Assembly (NCBI RefSeq): GCF_015840335.1
Contig: NZ_CP060395.1
Span: 1,959,277 to 2,023,276, forward strand
From: Synechococcus sp. CBW1108
Lineage (GTDB): Bacteria > Cyanobacteriota > Cyanobacteriia > PCC-6307 > Cyanobiaceae
DNA length: 64,000 nt
Reading direction: 5' to 3'
Part shown: in pieces, positions 56,307 to 64,000 of the stretch
Layout: every line of letters begins with the position of its first letter
Numbering within the stretch: the stretch's first letter is position 1
Notes under the pieces: model-generated
Database searches by the model: none
What the model was told of the DNA's origin: nothing
What the model saw: the letters and a program-made list of their open reading frames with translations, nothing else
Made by a program: the position numbers and the translations under genes

Positions 56307-57185
56307 TCAATAGGCTGCGTCGCTGTCGATCTCGCCGGGACCTGCGGCGAAGGTGAGCCAAAGGGGGAACTGCAGGATTGGCACCTCAATGGTCAGTTCG
56401 CCGGCATCGATCACGATGAAGGGCAGCTCGTTTCGCTCCTCGAGTCGGTCGGCCCGTTCCACCAGGGCATCGGCCCGCTCGAACAGGACGATGCCGCTGG
56501 AGGGTCCGAAATCCTCCCGCTCCAGGCCCAGGCAGTCCTGCAGACCGCGACGCCATTCGCCCAGGCGCTCGGGCTGGCTTGCCAGCACCAGGGTTTGGAA
56601 GCGTTCCCCGTAGAGCTCCCCCAGGATGGCGATGGCAGCGGCGGCCACTAGGGCGTTGCGGCTGCGGCTGCCGCAGCTGGCCTGGGCACCCCTGCCCCCC
56701 TGACTAAAAAACCAGTCTGCGAGCAGGGCGGCACCGCCGGGGTCCAGGGTGCGGCGCAACTGCCAGGGATCGGCGTAGAAATCGGGCTGGCCGCCGAAGC
56801 CCGCCAGACGCTCGCGGATCAGGGCTTCATCCTGGCTGAACAGTCCTGTTGTAGGCCCGGCGGGGGCTGGTTCGGGGCTGGTGCCGGTTGGGGCAGGATG
56901 ATCGAGGGGAGAAGGCTGCACCAGCAGCTGCTGGGGCACCAGCTCCACCTGCTCAGCCGCCACGGCCAGGTCCTGCAGGGCGCCCACCAGATAGTCCTGG
57001 AAGCCCTTGATGCGCCTGGCCATGGCATCGGCCTGGCCGGCAAAGCTGGTTTCGATCTCTTTTTGGATCTGGCTGCGGCGGGTTTCCAGCTGGCCGATTT
57101 CCTGCAGCAACGCCTCGCGACGCTCGCGCAGTTCAGTGAGGGCCAGGTCGCTCCAGGCTTGTTCGGGGCTGGGGTCGTCAGTCAT
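56307..57185 (-). CDS. DUF3086 family protein
   Basis: A 292-residue cytoplasmic protein of a cyanobacterial family with unknown function. The N-terminal 70 residues form a coiled coil (LTELRERREALLQEIGQLET then RRSQIQKEIETSFAGQ). A Pro-rich linker follows, and the C-terminal domain (about 150-292) has LRRTLDPGGAALLADWFFSQ and the RERLG/ERADALVERADRLEE region. It overlaps the DUF3119 gene by eight bases, so they are probably one transcript. Confidence 0.85.
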   Translation of the reverse strand: MTDDPSPEQAWSDLALTELRERREALLQEIGQLETRRSQIQKEIETSFAGQADAMARRIKGFQDYLVGALQDLAVAAEQVELVPQQLLVQPSPLDHPAPTGTSPEPAPAGPTTGLFSQDEALIRERLAGFGGQPDFYADPWQLRRTLDPGGAALLADWFFSQGGRGAQASCGSRSRNALVAAAAIAILGELYGERFQTLVLASQPERLGEWRRGLQDCLGLEREDFGPSSGIVLFERADALVERADRLEERNELPFIVIDAGELTIEVPILQFPLWLTFAAGPGEIDSDAAY

Positions 57186-57639
57186 CGCGATCGGAATCGG
57201 AACGCTCCGCTGCGTTGAGTTGGCCCAGGTGCTGGGCTAGTTGCTCCCGCAGGGTGGCGGCATCAAAGAGCATTGGCAGCAGGTGGATGCTGCGCTGCTC
57301 ACGGAAGTAAAACAACGCGGGCAACCCTGGCCAGAACAGTTTCCAGCCCAGCCATTCGGCATAGGGGAAGCTGCGCAGCAGGGTCTGCTGGCGCCATACC
57401 AGCATGGCATCGCCGCCAAACTCCAGCCGCAACAGGCTTGTCTGCAATAGCAAAAACAGGCCCAACAGCGCCACCGACAGGCTCAACCAGGGTGCGCCGC
57501 TCCAGAGGGGAAGGAGGCCAAGGGCGGCCAGGGCCAGCCCGATCACCCCAAGGGCGACGCCGTAGCTGGGCGCCAGCACCACGCCGCTGGAGCCAGGGCT
57601 CAGCTCCATATCGCCAGTGGGGGAGTTGGGGGAGGGCAT
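57178..57639 (-). CDS. DUF3119 family membrane protein
   Basis: A 153-residue protein of unknown function with two adjacent hydrophobic segments (ALGVIGLALAALGLLPLW and LSLSVALLGLFLLLQTSLL), then a soluble C-terminal half with FGGDAMLVWRQQTLLRSFPY and FYFREQRSIHLLPMLFDAAT. The ATG at 57639 overlaps the stop of the MlaE-type gene as TGATG, which indicates coupled translation. The neighbouring order MlaE-DUF3119-DUF3086 is one I recall from cyanobacteria. Confidence 0.87.
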   Translation of the reverse strand: MPSPNSPTGDMELSPGSSGVVLAPSYGVALGVIGLALAALGLLPLWSGAPWLSLSVALLGLFLLLQTSLLRLEFGGDAMLVWRQQTLLRSFPYAEWLGWKLFWPGLPALFYFREQRSIHLLPMLFDAATLREQLAQHLGQLNAAERSDSDRDD

Positions 57640-58403
57640 CAGCCGAAAAGCAATTTGGTGAGCAGGGCGTCCATCAGGGCGACGGTGACCAGGATCATCA
57701 CCACGGCCCCGGTGGTGCTGGTGCCCACCTCCTTTGGGCCCCCGCGGGTTGTCAGGCCCCAGCCGCAGGCAATCACGGCTATCTGTAGGCCGAAGACCAG
57801 GGCCTTCAGCAGCATCGACGGCAGGTCGTCGGGCTCCATCCAGGTGCGCACGGAGTTCCAAAAAACCGATGGGGGGATGCTGTAAAGGATCGTGCTGCTT
57901 ACCTGGCCTGACCAGATCCCCACCCAGAAGAAGAGCAGGCACTGCACCGGCGCCATGATCACCATGGCCAGCACCCTGGGCACCACCAGGTATTCGACCG
58001 GGTCGGTGCGCAGCATGGTGATGGCGTCGATCTGCTCGGTCACCTTCATGGTGCCGATCTGGGCCGCATAGGCCGTGGCCACCTTGCCCGTGAGCAGGGT
58101 GGCGGTGAGCAAGGGCGCTATTTCCCGCGACAGCCCCAGGGCCAGCAGCCCCCCCACGGTGGCGCTGGCGCCTTGTTTGCTCAGCTCCGCTGCCACCTGG
58201 ATGTTGAACACCGTGCCGGCTGCCAGGGCGGTGATCAGCACGATCAGAAAGCTGCCTGGGCCGGCCTCCATCAGCTCCTGCATCAGATCGTTGAAGCCGA
58301 TGCGGCCCTTGGCGACGGCACTCACCGCCTGGCCGCCGACCAGCAGGCTGGAGCCCAGGCGTGAGAGCCAGCGGGGGGTCTTGAACCAGGCGGGACGCTT
58401 CAT
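57639..58403 (-). CDS. MlaE/Ycf63-type ABC transporter permease
   Basis: The permease of a lipid-transport ABC system (Mla in Gram-negatives, TGD in plastids). The 254-residue protein has five or six helices and conserved blocks FLIVLITALAAGTVFNIQVA, LGLSREIAPLLTATLLTGKV, AAQIGTMKVTEQIDAITML and RVLAMVIMAPVQCLLFFWVG. The partner ATPase and substrate-binding (MCE) protein are not in the window. It overlaps the downstream and upstream genes by a few bases. Confidence 0.92.
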   Translation of the reverse strand: MKRPAWFKTPRWLSRLGSSLLVGGQAVSAVAKGRIGFNDLMQELMEAGPGSFLIVLITALAAGTVFNIQVAAELSKQGASATVGGLLALGLSREIAPLLTATLLTGKVATAYAAQIGTMKVTEQIDAITMLRTDPVEYLVVPRVLAMVIMAPVQCLLFFWVGIWSGQVSSTILYSIPPSVFWNSVRTWMEPDDLPSMLLKALVFGLQIAVIACGWGLTTRGGPKEVGTSTTGAVVMILVTVALMDALLTKLLFG

Positions 58404-59791
58404 GGTGATGGCGATGCCGGCCGGCGGTGCAGACCCTTCTCAGGCCAGCGTCGCATCACCAGGAGGCCGGCAGCGATCAGAACCGCCGGAATCAGGCCCA
58501 TGCAGAGGCGGATCGTGGTGAGGGCTGAGCCTGGCTGAACCAGTCCCTCACTGGCCTGGTAGCCACTCCAGCTGAGCACATTGCCCAGGGCGAACACGGC
58601 TACGCCGATGCCCAGTTTCTGGGTCACCACCATCCAGGCCGTGTAGAGGCCTGCCGGTTGGTCGGGGTCCGCATCGATCGCATCGGGCAGCAGGGCCCAG
58701 GGGATCAGATAGGCAGTGGAGGCCCCGAGGCCAATCACCACGATCGTGAGCACGAGCAGGGCCAGCCCCAGGCTGTTACTGGCCGTGGCCAGGGGAGCTG
58801 CGCTGGAATCCATGGGGATCAGCAGCATGGCCGCCAGACAGCCGGCGATCCAGAGGCCGGTGCCCCAGCGCAGGGCGCAGACCCGGCCATGGCGGCCCGC
58901 TACCCGGCTCCATAGCTGCAATCCCACCAGGGCGCTCAGTTGGAAGGGGATCAGGATCCAGGTGCTCCAGCTTTCAGGCAGGTGCATCACCACGGCCAGG
59001 AAAATCAGTGAAACCGGCTGCATCAGCTGCAGGGCGCACCACAGCAGCAGGTAGAGGCCCAGCACTTTGAGGAAACGGGGGTTGCCGGCCAGCCGTCTCA
59101 GCTGGCGGCCCAGCGGCTCCGGCTGGCCCTTGGGCCGTTGGCAGGTGCGTGCGAAGGGAGCCAGCCCCCAGCAGCACAGCAGGGTGAAAACCGTGAGCAG
59201 CAGCCCGGAAACCCAGCCCATGCGCAGGTAGCCCGGCGCTCCCTGGCCCACCAGCAGGGCCCCCAGCACCAGGCCCGCCAGGCCCGCCAGGATTGAGCCG
59301 GTGAACCGGCTTGCATTCAGTTCGGTGCGCAGCTGGGTGGAGCCGGTGAGCTCCGAGGCGAGGGCCGAGTAGGGCAGGTTGACGCAGGTGTAGAGGCCCA
59401 TGGCCACCAGCTGGATCAGCACCAGTAGGGTGAACTTCTGCCAGTCACTCCCAGGCGGCACCCACCACATCGCCACCAGGGCCATGCCCAGGGGGATGGC
59501 ACTGCCGGCCATCCAGGGCAGGCGCGGCCCCCAGGGGTGTTTGGTGTGGTCGCTCAGCCAGCCCACCAGGGGGTCGTTGATGCCATCCCACACCTTGAGC
59601 ACCATCAGCACCAGGCCCGCCATCCAGGCCGGCAGCCCCACTACGCCCGTGTAGAAGACAAATAGATAGAAGCCCAGCTGGGTGGCGGCCATGCCGGTGC
59701 CGATATCGCCGAGGCCATAGCTCCAGAGCAGTCTTCGCCGGGCCGACTTGCCCAGGCTTGGGTTCGTTGCCGCGCTGGGGTCAGGCGTCAC
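58400..59791 (-). CDS. GPH/MelB-type cation symporter (MFS)
   Basis: A 463-residue membrane transporter with twelve predicted helices. The MelB-like start (LLWSYGLGDIGTGMAATQLG) and the motif DGINDPLVGWLSDHT are typical of glycoside-pentoside-hexuronide:cation symporters, as are LPYSALASELT and ALLPDAIDADPDQ (the second acidic motif). The substrate is not evident. It leads the leftward MlaE-DUF3119-DUF3086-plsY run with an ATGA overlap and diverges from tRNA-Gly. Confidence 0.85.
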   Translation of the reverse strand: MTPDPSAATNPSLGKSARRRLLWSYGLGDIGTGMAATQLGFYLFVFYTGVVGLPAWMAGLVLMVLKVWDGINDPLVGWLSDHTKHPWGPRLPWMAGSAIPLGMALVAMWWVPPGSDWQKFTLLVLIQLVAMGLYTCVNLPYSALASELTGSTQLRTELNASRFTGSILAGLAGLVLGALLVGQGAPGYLRMGWVSGLLLTVFTLLCCWGLAPFARTCQRPKGQPEPLGRQLRRLAGNPRFLKVLGLYLLLWCALQLMQPVSLIFLAVVMHLPESWSTWILIPFQLSALVGLQLWSRVAGRHGRVCALRWGTGLWIAGCLAAMLLIPMDSSAAPLATASNSLGLALLVLTIVVIGLGASTAYLIPWALLPDAIDADPDQPAGLYTAWMVVTQKLGIGVAVFALGNVLSWSGYQASEGLVQPGSALTTIRLCMGLIPAVLIAAGLLVMRRWPEKGLHRRPASPSP

Positions 59792-59897
59792 AGACGGCAG
59801 TTCTGGATAGGCGGGGTGATCGAGTCATAATGCAGGAGACGAGGGAAGCAAGCCTCCTGCCGGGGGCCCCATGGCGATGTAGTATTTATCTACTGCT

Positions 59898-59968
<71 letters not shown>

Positions 59969-60063
59969 TCCTTTTCTCAACAAGGGTTTTCGGTTCCAAG
60001 CCCATGCTGCGACTGGCGTTAGGGCTTCCAGTCTTTGCCGCTCCCTGTTTGGCCGTGCCAGGC

Positions 60064-60096
60064 TGTGAGACGAAACATCTCACCAAACGTCTCACA
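60064..60096. repeat. Inverted repeat at the integrase start
   Basis: TGTGAGACG (60064-60072) and CGTCTCACA (60088-60096) form a perfect 9-bp inverted repeat with a 15-base loop, ending on the A of the integrase ATG. Further GTCTCA copies follow at about 60139 and 60151. It could be an operator or a recombinase/excisionase arm site. Confidence 0.6.
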
Positions 60097-61396
60097 TGCC
60101 CGCGGCCCGTGATTGGGAGGTGACGATCAGGGCCGTCGTGTCTCACGCGCTGTCTCAAAGGGGCTGCCGCAGGGGCTGGACGGTGCTGAATCACCGTGGT
60201 CATGCGCGCCTGAACATCGCTGCTGGTGCTGGTGGGGCAAGCGCCGCCAGGTGCTACTGCCGATCCCCTGGGAGTGCGATCAGGTCGATCAGATCCGCGA
60301 CGCCGTGGTTCAGGTCTACGACGAGTTCCAGCAGGGCATCGAGCCTGATGCCTGCGTTGCCCGGATGCCCCGTGCGGAGGAGCAGGGCGCCGATGGGGCG
60401 GCAGTGCTCCGATCGGCATCGAGCCAGGGTGGTCGCGCCAGGCATCGAGGTGGTGCGGCGTTCCACGCTCCTGGGGACTGGGATGCCTTGATTGCAGCCT
60501 TCCGGGAGCACAAGCTGATCAGTGGCGAGATCAAGCCATCGACCTGGCATCGGGTCTACCGGCACCACATGAACCACGTGCTCGGTGCCGTGGCAGTGGC
60601 GGCCCCGCCGCAGAACGCCAAGCAGCTGCTGGAGGCCCTGGCCAGAATCTGGGCGGATAAGCCAGGCGGGCGCACCCGTCAGATCCAGATTCAGTCGACC
60701 GCTGCCCTGTTGCGTTGGGCCGTGGCGGAGCGACGGCTGGGTGAGGACTGGGAGCCGCCGCAAGACCTGTCGGTGTTCGTGGGCCGATCGCGTGCAGCGA
60801 AAGCCATCACGACGCCGTTGGAGGTGGAACACACTCTTGCGTTGGTGCGGGCCATCCCTGATGCCCGCTGGCGTTTTGCCTTTCAGCTGATGGCGGCTTA
60901 TGGGCTGAGGCCAGAAGAGCTGCAGCACCTGCAGATCCGCCAGGGCCGGCTCTGGTGCACGTATGAAAAGGTCGCCTCCCGCGGCAAGACCCGTCCGCGG
61001 GTGCTGCGGATGCTGCCCTGTGATGACTGGGCAGATGGCTGGCGCCTTGAGGAACGCTTCCCAACCCAGGAGCTGCCGCCGATGCAGCCTGGCCTGGGTG
61101 GCGGCTACGTGGGCCACTACCTGATGAACCGGCCCCTCTGGAAAGAGCTTCGCCGGGAGTACGAGGCGAAGGGGGAGAAGCTGGTTCCCTACTCCTGCCG
61201 GCACGGCTACGCCCACCGAGCCCACGTGATCTGCGACCTGCCGCCCAAGGTGGTGGCCGCGGCCATGGGCCACAGCGTGCAGACCCATCTGGCGGCCTAC
61301 AGCCGCTGGTGCGGGGATGACGTGGTGGATGACGCCTTCGCCAAGGCAGAACTACGGCTGGGCCAGGGGCTACGCGCTCAGAGCTCAGCGGCGTAG
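60096..61396 (+). pseudogene. Tyrosine-type site-specific integrase, probably frameshifted near the N-terminus
   Basis: The catalytic body (frame of 60113) is well kept: AAYGLRPEELQHLQI (first Arg), a Lys-bearing turn YEKVASRGKTRPR, PYSCRHGYAHR (second Arg; the usual His before it is Tyr), MGHSVQTHLAAYSRW (His and the Tyr nucleophile). Upstream, the natural start MPAARDWEVTIRAVVSHAL with GWTVLNHRGHARLNIA is in another frame (ATG 60096). Joining them near 60225 as RLNIA/GKRRQVLLPIPWE makes one continuous protein, so a frameshift is likely; a shorter active product is possible. It overlaps the convergent PIN gene by 19 bases. Confidence 0.75.
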
Positions 61397-61947
61397 TGCC
61401 GCACGGCCTCCGAGAACTTGCTCAGACCCTGTTCCTCCAGGGTGACCAGGTACTGCTCAACTGACTTGGGTGGGTTCCTGAGGCTGGCTCGGTGCTGCCG
61501 CATCGCCATGCACACCCGCTCGGCATCCAGGTTCAGCTGGTCCACCAGAAACAGATCGGGATGGCAGGCACCAAGGCCGTAGCTCGCCAGGACGTGCTCC
61601 GGGAAATCATCCAGGTTGAAGGTGAGGATCAGATCGGCTCCACACTTGATGGCGGCTGCCAGAACATGGCGGTCATCCGGGTCCGGTAACTCCAGGGCTG
61701 GAATCAGGCTCTGATGGCCATCCACCAGCGCATCACGCACGTGAGCATTCATCAGCGAGCGGGTGCGCTCCAGCTGTTCTCTGGAGAGATCAGGCCGGTT
61801 CCGCAGCACGGCCGTGATCCACTCCTCATGAATCTGATCGCTCCATCGAGCCCGGTAGAGATCCGTGAGCGCCAGGCGCATCAGCAGGTCGCGAAGTGGC
61901 GCTGGATATAGAACGCAGGCGTCGTAGACGACCGTGAAGCGATTCAC
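61378..61947 (-). CDS. PIN-domain ribonuclease toxin
   Basis: A 189-residue VapC-like nuclease. The PIN acidic residues are visible in VVYDACVLYPAPLRD (first Asp), EEWI (Glu), DPDDRHVLAAAI (the D-x-H-x-x-A signature) and TFNLDDFPE. The GTG start at 61947 follows the antitoxin stop by one base. The pair forms a toxin-antitoxin unit that probably stabilises the island. It is somewhat longer than classic VapC (about 130-140), with a C-terminal helical extension of about 60 residues. Confidence 0.82.
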   Translation of the reverse strand: MNRFTVVYDACVLYPAPLRDLLMRLALTDLYRARWSDQIHEEWITAVLRNRPDLSREQLERTRSLMNAHVRDALVDGHQSLIPALELPDPDDRHVLAAAIKCGADLILTFNLDDFPEHVLASYGLGACHPDLFLVDQLNLDAERVCMAMRQHRASLRNPPKSVEQYLVTLEEQGLSKFSEAVRHYAAEL

Positions 61948-61948
61948 C

Positions 61949-62428
61949 TCAGTAGCCCATGCCCAGCTCCTGGGCCTGGGCCGCCAGCTCATCCAGTGCC
62001 GCTCCGCGCTGCTGGTCGATGTCGTGCTTGTAGGCCATCAGGTCGGCCAGGCGGATCCGCCGGTGGGTGCCGACCTTGCGGAAGGGGATCTCCCCTTGCT
62101 CCAGCCGCTCGATCAGGAAGGGCCGCGACACATTCAGCAGATCGGCGGCCTGCTGGGTCGTGAGCTCGGCATGCACCGGCACCAGGGTGACGGCATTGCC
62201 CTGGGCCATCTGCACCAGGATTCCCTGGAGCAATTCCAGCACTGCGGCCGGGATTGGGACAGATGCGCGCTGTCCATCGTCCAGGTCCAGGGAGAGGCTG
62301 GCTTGGCGCAGACCGTGGCTGGCACGGAAGCCGGCGAGATCTCGCAAGCTCGCCCCTGCGGCCTCAGCCGCCTCAGCCGTGGGGATCACGGGCTCAATGG
62401 AGCTTGGGAGAGCGACGGCCATGGGCAA
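61949..62428 (-). CDS. HTH antitoxin (excisionase-type DNA-binding protein)
   Basis: A 159-residue protein whose C-terminal half is an excisionase/MerR-like helix-turn-helix: [20 protein letters not shown] then [20 protein letters not shown]. The first 90 residues are less defined and Ala/Leu-rich. It directly precedes the PIN gene in one operon, a known antitoxin type for PIN toxins, and probably represses its own promoter in the 270-bp gap before the divergent primase gene. Confidence 0.8.
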   Translation of the reverse strand: MPMAVALPSSIEPVIPTAEAAEAAGASLRDLAGFRASHGLRQASLSLDLDDGQRASVPIPAAVLELLQGILVQMAQGNAVTLVPVHAELTTQQAADLLNVSRPFLIERLEQGEIPFRKVGTHRRIRLADLMAYKHDIDQQRGAALDELAAQAQELGMGY

Positions 62429-62698
62429 CGGGGGAGGGCCACTCGCACAGTAATCGAAATAATCGCAGCATCCGCAGCATCTGCAAGAGGGTGGGCCGAA
62501 CGGCTGATCGAGCAGCTGATTCCCGCCGGCAGGATCCCGGGCTGCAGTGATCGCACCAGGATCAAGCTCCGCACCGCGGGCTTCCTCCTGGTGGTCGAGG
62601 TGCGGGTCACACGAGGTGCCGGTCCTTTTCGTGGCGGTGGGTCAGCAGTGGCGTAATGCTGTCTACCTCCAGGTTGACCAGCGCTGAGACCTCTCCTC
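62429..62698. promoter_or_regulatory. Divergent promoter region of the toxin-antitoxin and primase genes
   Basis: 270 bases without a supported gene between two divergent units. It contains repeated CGCAGCATC(T/C)GCA-like words around 62464-62485 that could be an antitoxin operator. No clear sigma70 boxes were picked out. Confidence 0.35.
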
Positions 62699-64000
62699 AT
62701 GGCCGACTCCAAGCCATCCGAGCTGGATCAGCTCCGCCTGGAGAACAGCAGGCTGATTGCCCTGCTGGAGGCTCACGGCATTGCCTGGCGCTCCACCGAA
62801 CAACCCAGATCGGAGCCAACCCCGGACTCAGCCCAGCCTGCTGGCAGTGCCCCCGGTTCAGTGCAGCAGAAGGTGGCCCTGTACCGGCGTCTGTTCCGCG
62901 GTCGTGATGACATCTACGCCCTGCGCTGGGAGAGCAGGACCAGCGGGCGATCGGGCTATGCGCCGGCCTGCGCCAATGAGTGGCGCCCAGGCCTCTGCGA
63001 GAAGCCTCGTGTGGCGTGCCGCGACTGCAGCCACCGGGAGCTGTTGCCGCTCAGCGATGCGGCGATCTACGGCCATCTGGCCGGAGACCACACCATCGGC
63101 CTCTACCCCCTGCTGGAGAACGACCACTGCCACCTGCTGGCCGTCGACTTGGACGAGCAGGACTGGCGTGACGATGCCCGGGCCTTTCTGCGCTCCTGCC
63201 GGGATCTGGATGTGCCGGCGGCCCTGGAGATCTCCCGCTCCGGGGAGGGGGCACATGTGTGGGTGTTCTTTGAGGAGGCTGTTCCGGCCCGTGAGGCCCG
63301 CCAGCTCGGGGCCGCCCTGATCAGTCACACCTGCGCTGCGTCACGCCAATTGCAGCTGAGCTCCTACGACCGGCTGTTCCCCAATCAGGACACCATGCCG
63401 AAGGGGGGCTTCGGCAACCTGATCGCCCTGCCGCTGCAGAAGGAAGCCCGGCAGCGGGGTTGCAGCGTGTTTGTGGATGACGACCTGAAGCCCTATCCCG
63501 ATCAGTGGGCCTATCTGGCAACCCTGCAGAGGCTGTCGGTGGCAGGGCTGCAGACCTTGATCCAGAGCGCCACGGGCGGTGCCCATCCTCTCGATCTGGC
63601 GTTCATCGACGAGGAGGACCTGGCGACCCCATGGAAACCGCATCAGGCGGCTCCAGCGATCAGGGGACCGCTGCCCACCTCACTCACGCTCACCCTGGCT
63701 GATCGCCTCTATGTGGAGCGCTCGAGCCTGCCGCAGCCACTGCTCAATCGCCTGATCCGCCTCGCCGCCTTCGCCAACCCTGCCTTCTACAAGGCCCAGG
63801 CGATGCGCCTGTCGGTGTGGGACAAACCGCGGGTGATCGGCTGCGCCGAGAACTTTCCCCAGCACATTGCCCTGCCGCGGGGCTGCCTCGAACCCGTGCA
63901 GACCCTGCTGCAGGAGTTGGGGATCAACTGGGAGCTGGTGGATGAACGCCAGGACGGCTCACCGATGGAGATGGCGTTCACGGGCCAGCTGCGCGCTGAC
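62699..64000 (+). CDS. TOTE-type archaeo-eukaryotic primase protein, 3' end outside the window
   Basis: The first 434 codons of a long protein. After a short coiled start (DQLRLENSRLIALLEAHGI) comes a primase-like region: LYRRLFRGRDDIYALRW, a cysteine cluster (ACANEWRPGLCEKP then ACRDCSHREL), the catalytic HLLAVDLDEQDW with D-x-D, the SRSGEGAHVWVFF motif with His, and RLFPNQDTMPKGGFGNLIAL. These resemble the AEP primase domain of the TOTE conflict systems, where a superfamily 2 helicase and a nuclease normally follow in the same or next gene. From residue 320 on a helicase-linked segment starts. Its position behind an integrase and toxin-antitoxin pair suits a defence or plasmid-like module. 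The start ATG 62699 is clear. Confidence 0.75.
   Translation, partial: MADSKPSELDQLRLENSRLIALLEAHGIAWRSTEQPRSEPTPDSAQPAGSAPGSVQQKVALYRRLFRGRDDIYALRWESRTSGRSGYAPACANEWRPGLCEKPRVACRDCSHRELLPLSDAAIYGHLAGDHTIGLYPLLENDHCHLLAVDLDEQDWRDDARAFLRSCRDLDVPAALEISRSGEGAHVWVFFEEAVPAREARQLGAALISHTCAASRQLQLSSYDRLFPNQDTMPKGGFGNLIALPLQKEARQRGCSVFVDDDLKPYPDQWAYLATLQRLSVAGLQTLIQSATGGAHPLDLAFIDEEDLATPWKPHQAAPAIRGPLPTSLTLTLADRLYVERSSLPQPLLNRLIRLAAFANPAFYKAQAMRLSVWDKPRVIGCAENFPQHIALPRGCLEPVQTLLQELGINWELVDERQDGSPMEMAFTGQLRAD

Overview
The window is a piece of a high-GC unicellular cyanobacterial chromosome, most likely from the Synechococcus/Cyanobium (alpha-picocyanobacterial) group. The evidence is in the genes: photosystem II psbB and psbM, photosystem I psaE, cytochrome b6f petB-petD, the nitrogen-control gene pipX, and many cyanobacteria-specific families (DUF1823, DUF3086, DUF3119, DUF4079). 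The cyanobacterial HIP1 octamer GCGATCGC occurs repeatedly, for example at 7271, 23961, 26347, 31345, 32952, 34200 and 36943. Gene order resembles what I remember of picocyanobacterial genomes (psbB/ferredoxin/psbM; ctpA/petB/petD; psaE/LysM/aldehyde dehydrogenase; aroQ-miaE-cobI-der-cbiQ-pipX-pipY-sepF-proC). The genus is an inference.

Layout. 1-7000: psbB (complete but for the last stop base), ferredoxin and psbM, a universal stress protein, then a rightward run thioesterase-dprA-prmC-tsaC. A perfect cyanobacterial LexA-type box sits directly before dprA. 7037-14189: a leftward cell-division and processing block (tRNA-Thr, LuxR-type HTH, minE, minD, minC, HD phosphohydrolase, ctpA). The min genes are split by an oppositely oriented cassette: a phospholipase D-like gene with an in-frame stop, and a two-gene chromate-type transporter. 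14206-15468: petB-petD with a strong terminator. 15599-21753: one complete rRNA operon (16S, tRNA-Ile, tRNA-Ala, 23S, 5S) with a visible 16S processing stem and a terminator. 21813-33646: a fused methionine-salvage enzyme (mtnB-mtnC), mutM, psaE, an unrecognised protein, recQ (apparently without a standard start codon), a LysM cell-envelope protein, aldehyde dehydrogenase, a regulator, a two-component system and two tRNAs.

34782-45770 looks like a variable region dropped between miaE and cobI. It holds a secreted protein cut by an in-frame TAG, a well delimited but frameshifted IS66 element with 8-bp target duplications, a decayed second copy of miaE, a ClC-family channel, an IS256-family transposase interrupted by an IS21-family element, a cation efflux protein and mtnD. 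45824-59791 returns to housekeeping: cobI, a DUF4079 membrane protein, a cellulose-synthase-like glycosyltransferase, dus, der, cbiQ, pipX-pipY-sepF-proC, plsY, DUF3086, DUF3119, an MlaE-type permease and a sugar-type symporter.

59898-64000 is the edge of a probable integrative island. tRNA-Gly(TCC) is followed by a tyrosine integrase, a PIN-toxin/HTH-antitoxin pair, and the first 434 codons of a protein that looks like the archaeo-eukaryotic primase part of the TOTE conflict (defence) systems. The rest of that protein and the far island boundary lie outside the window. This is the most likely place for a poorly described system.
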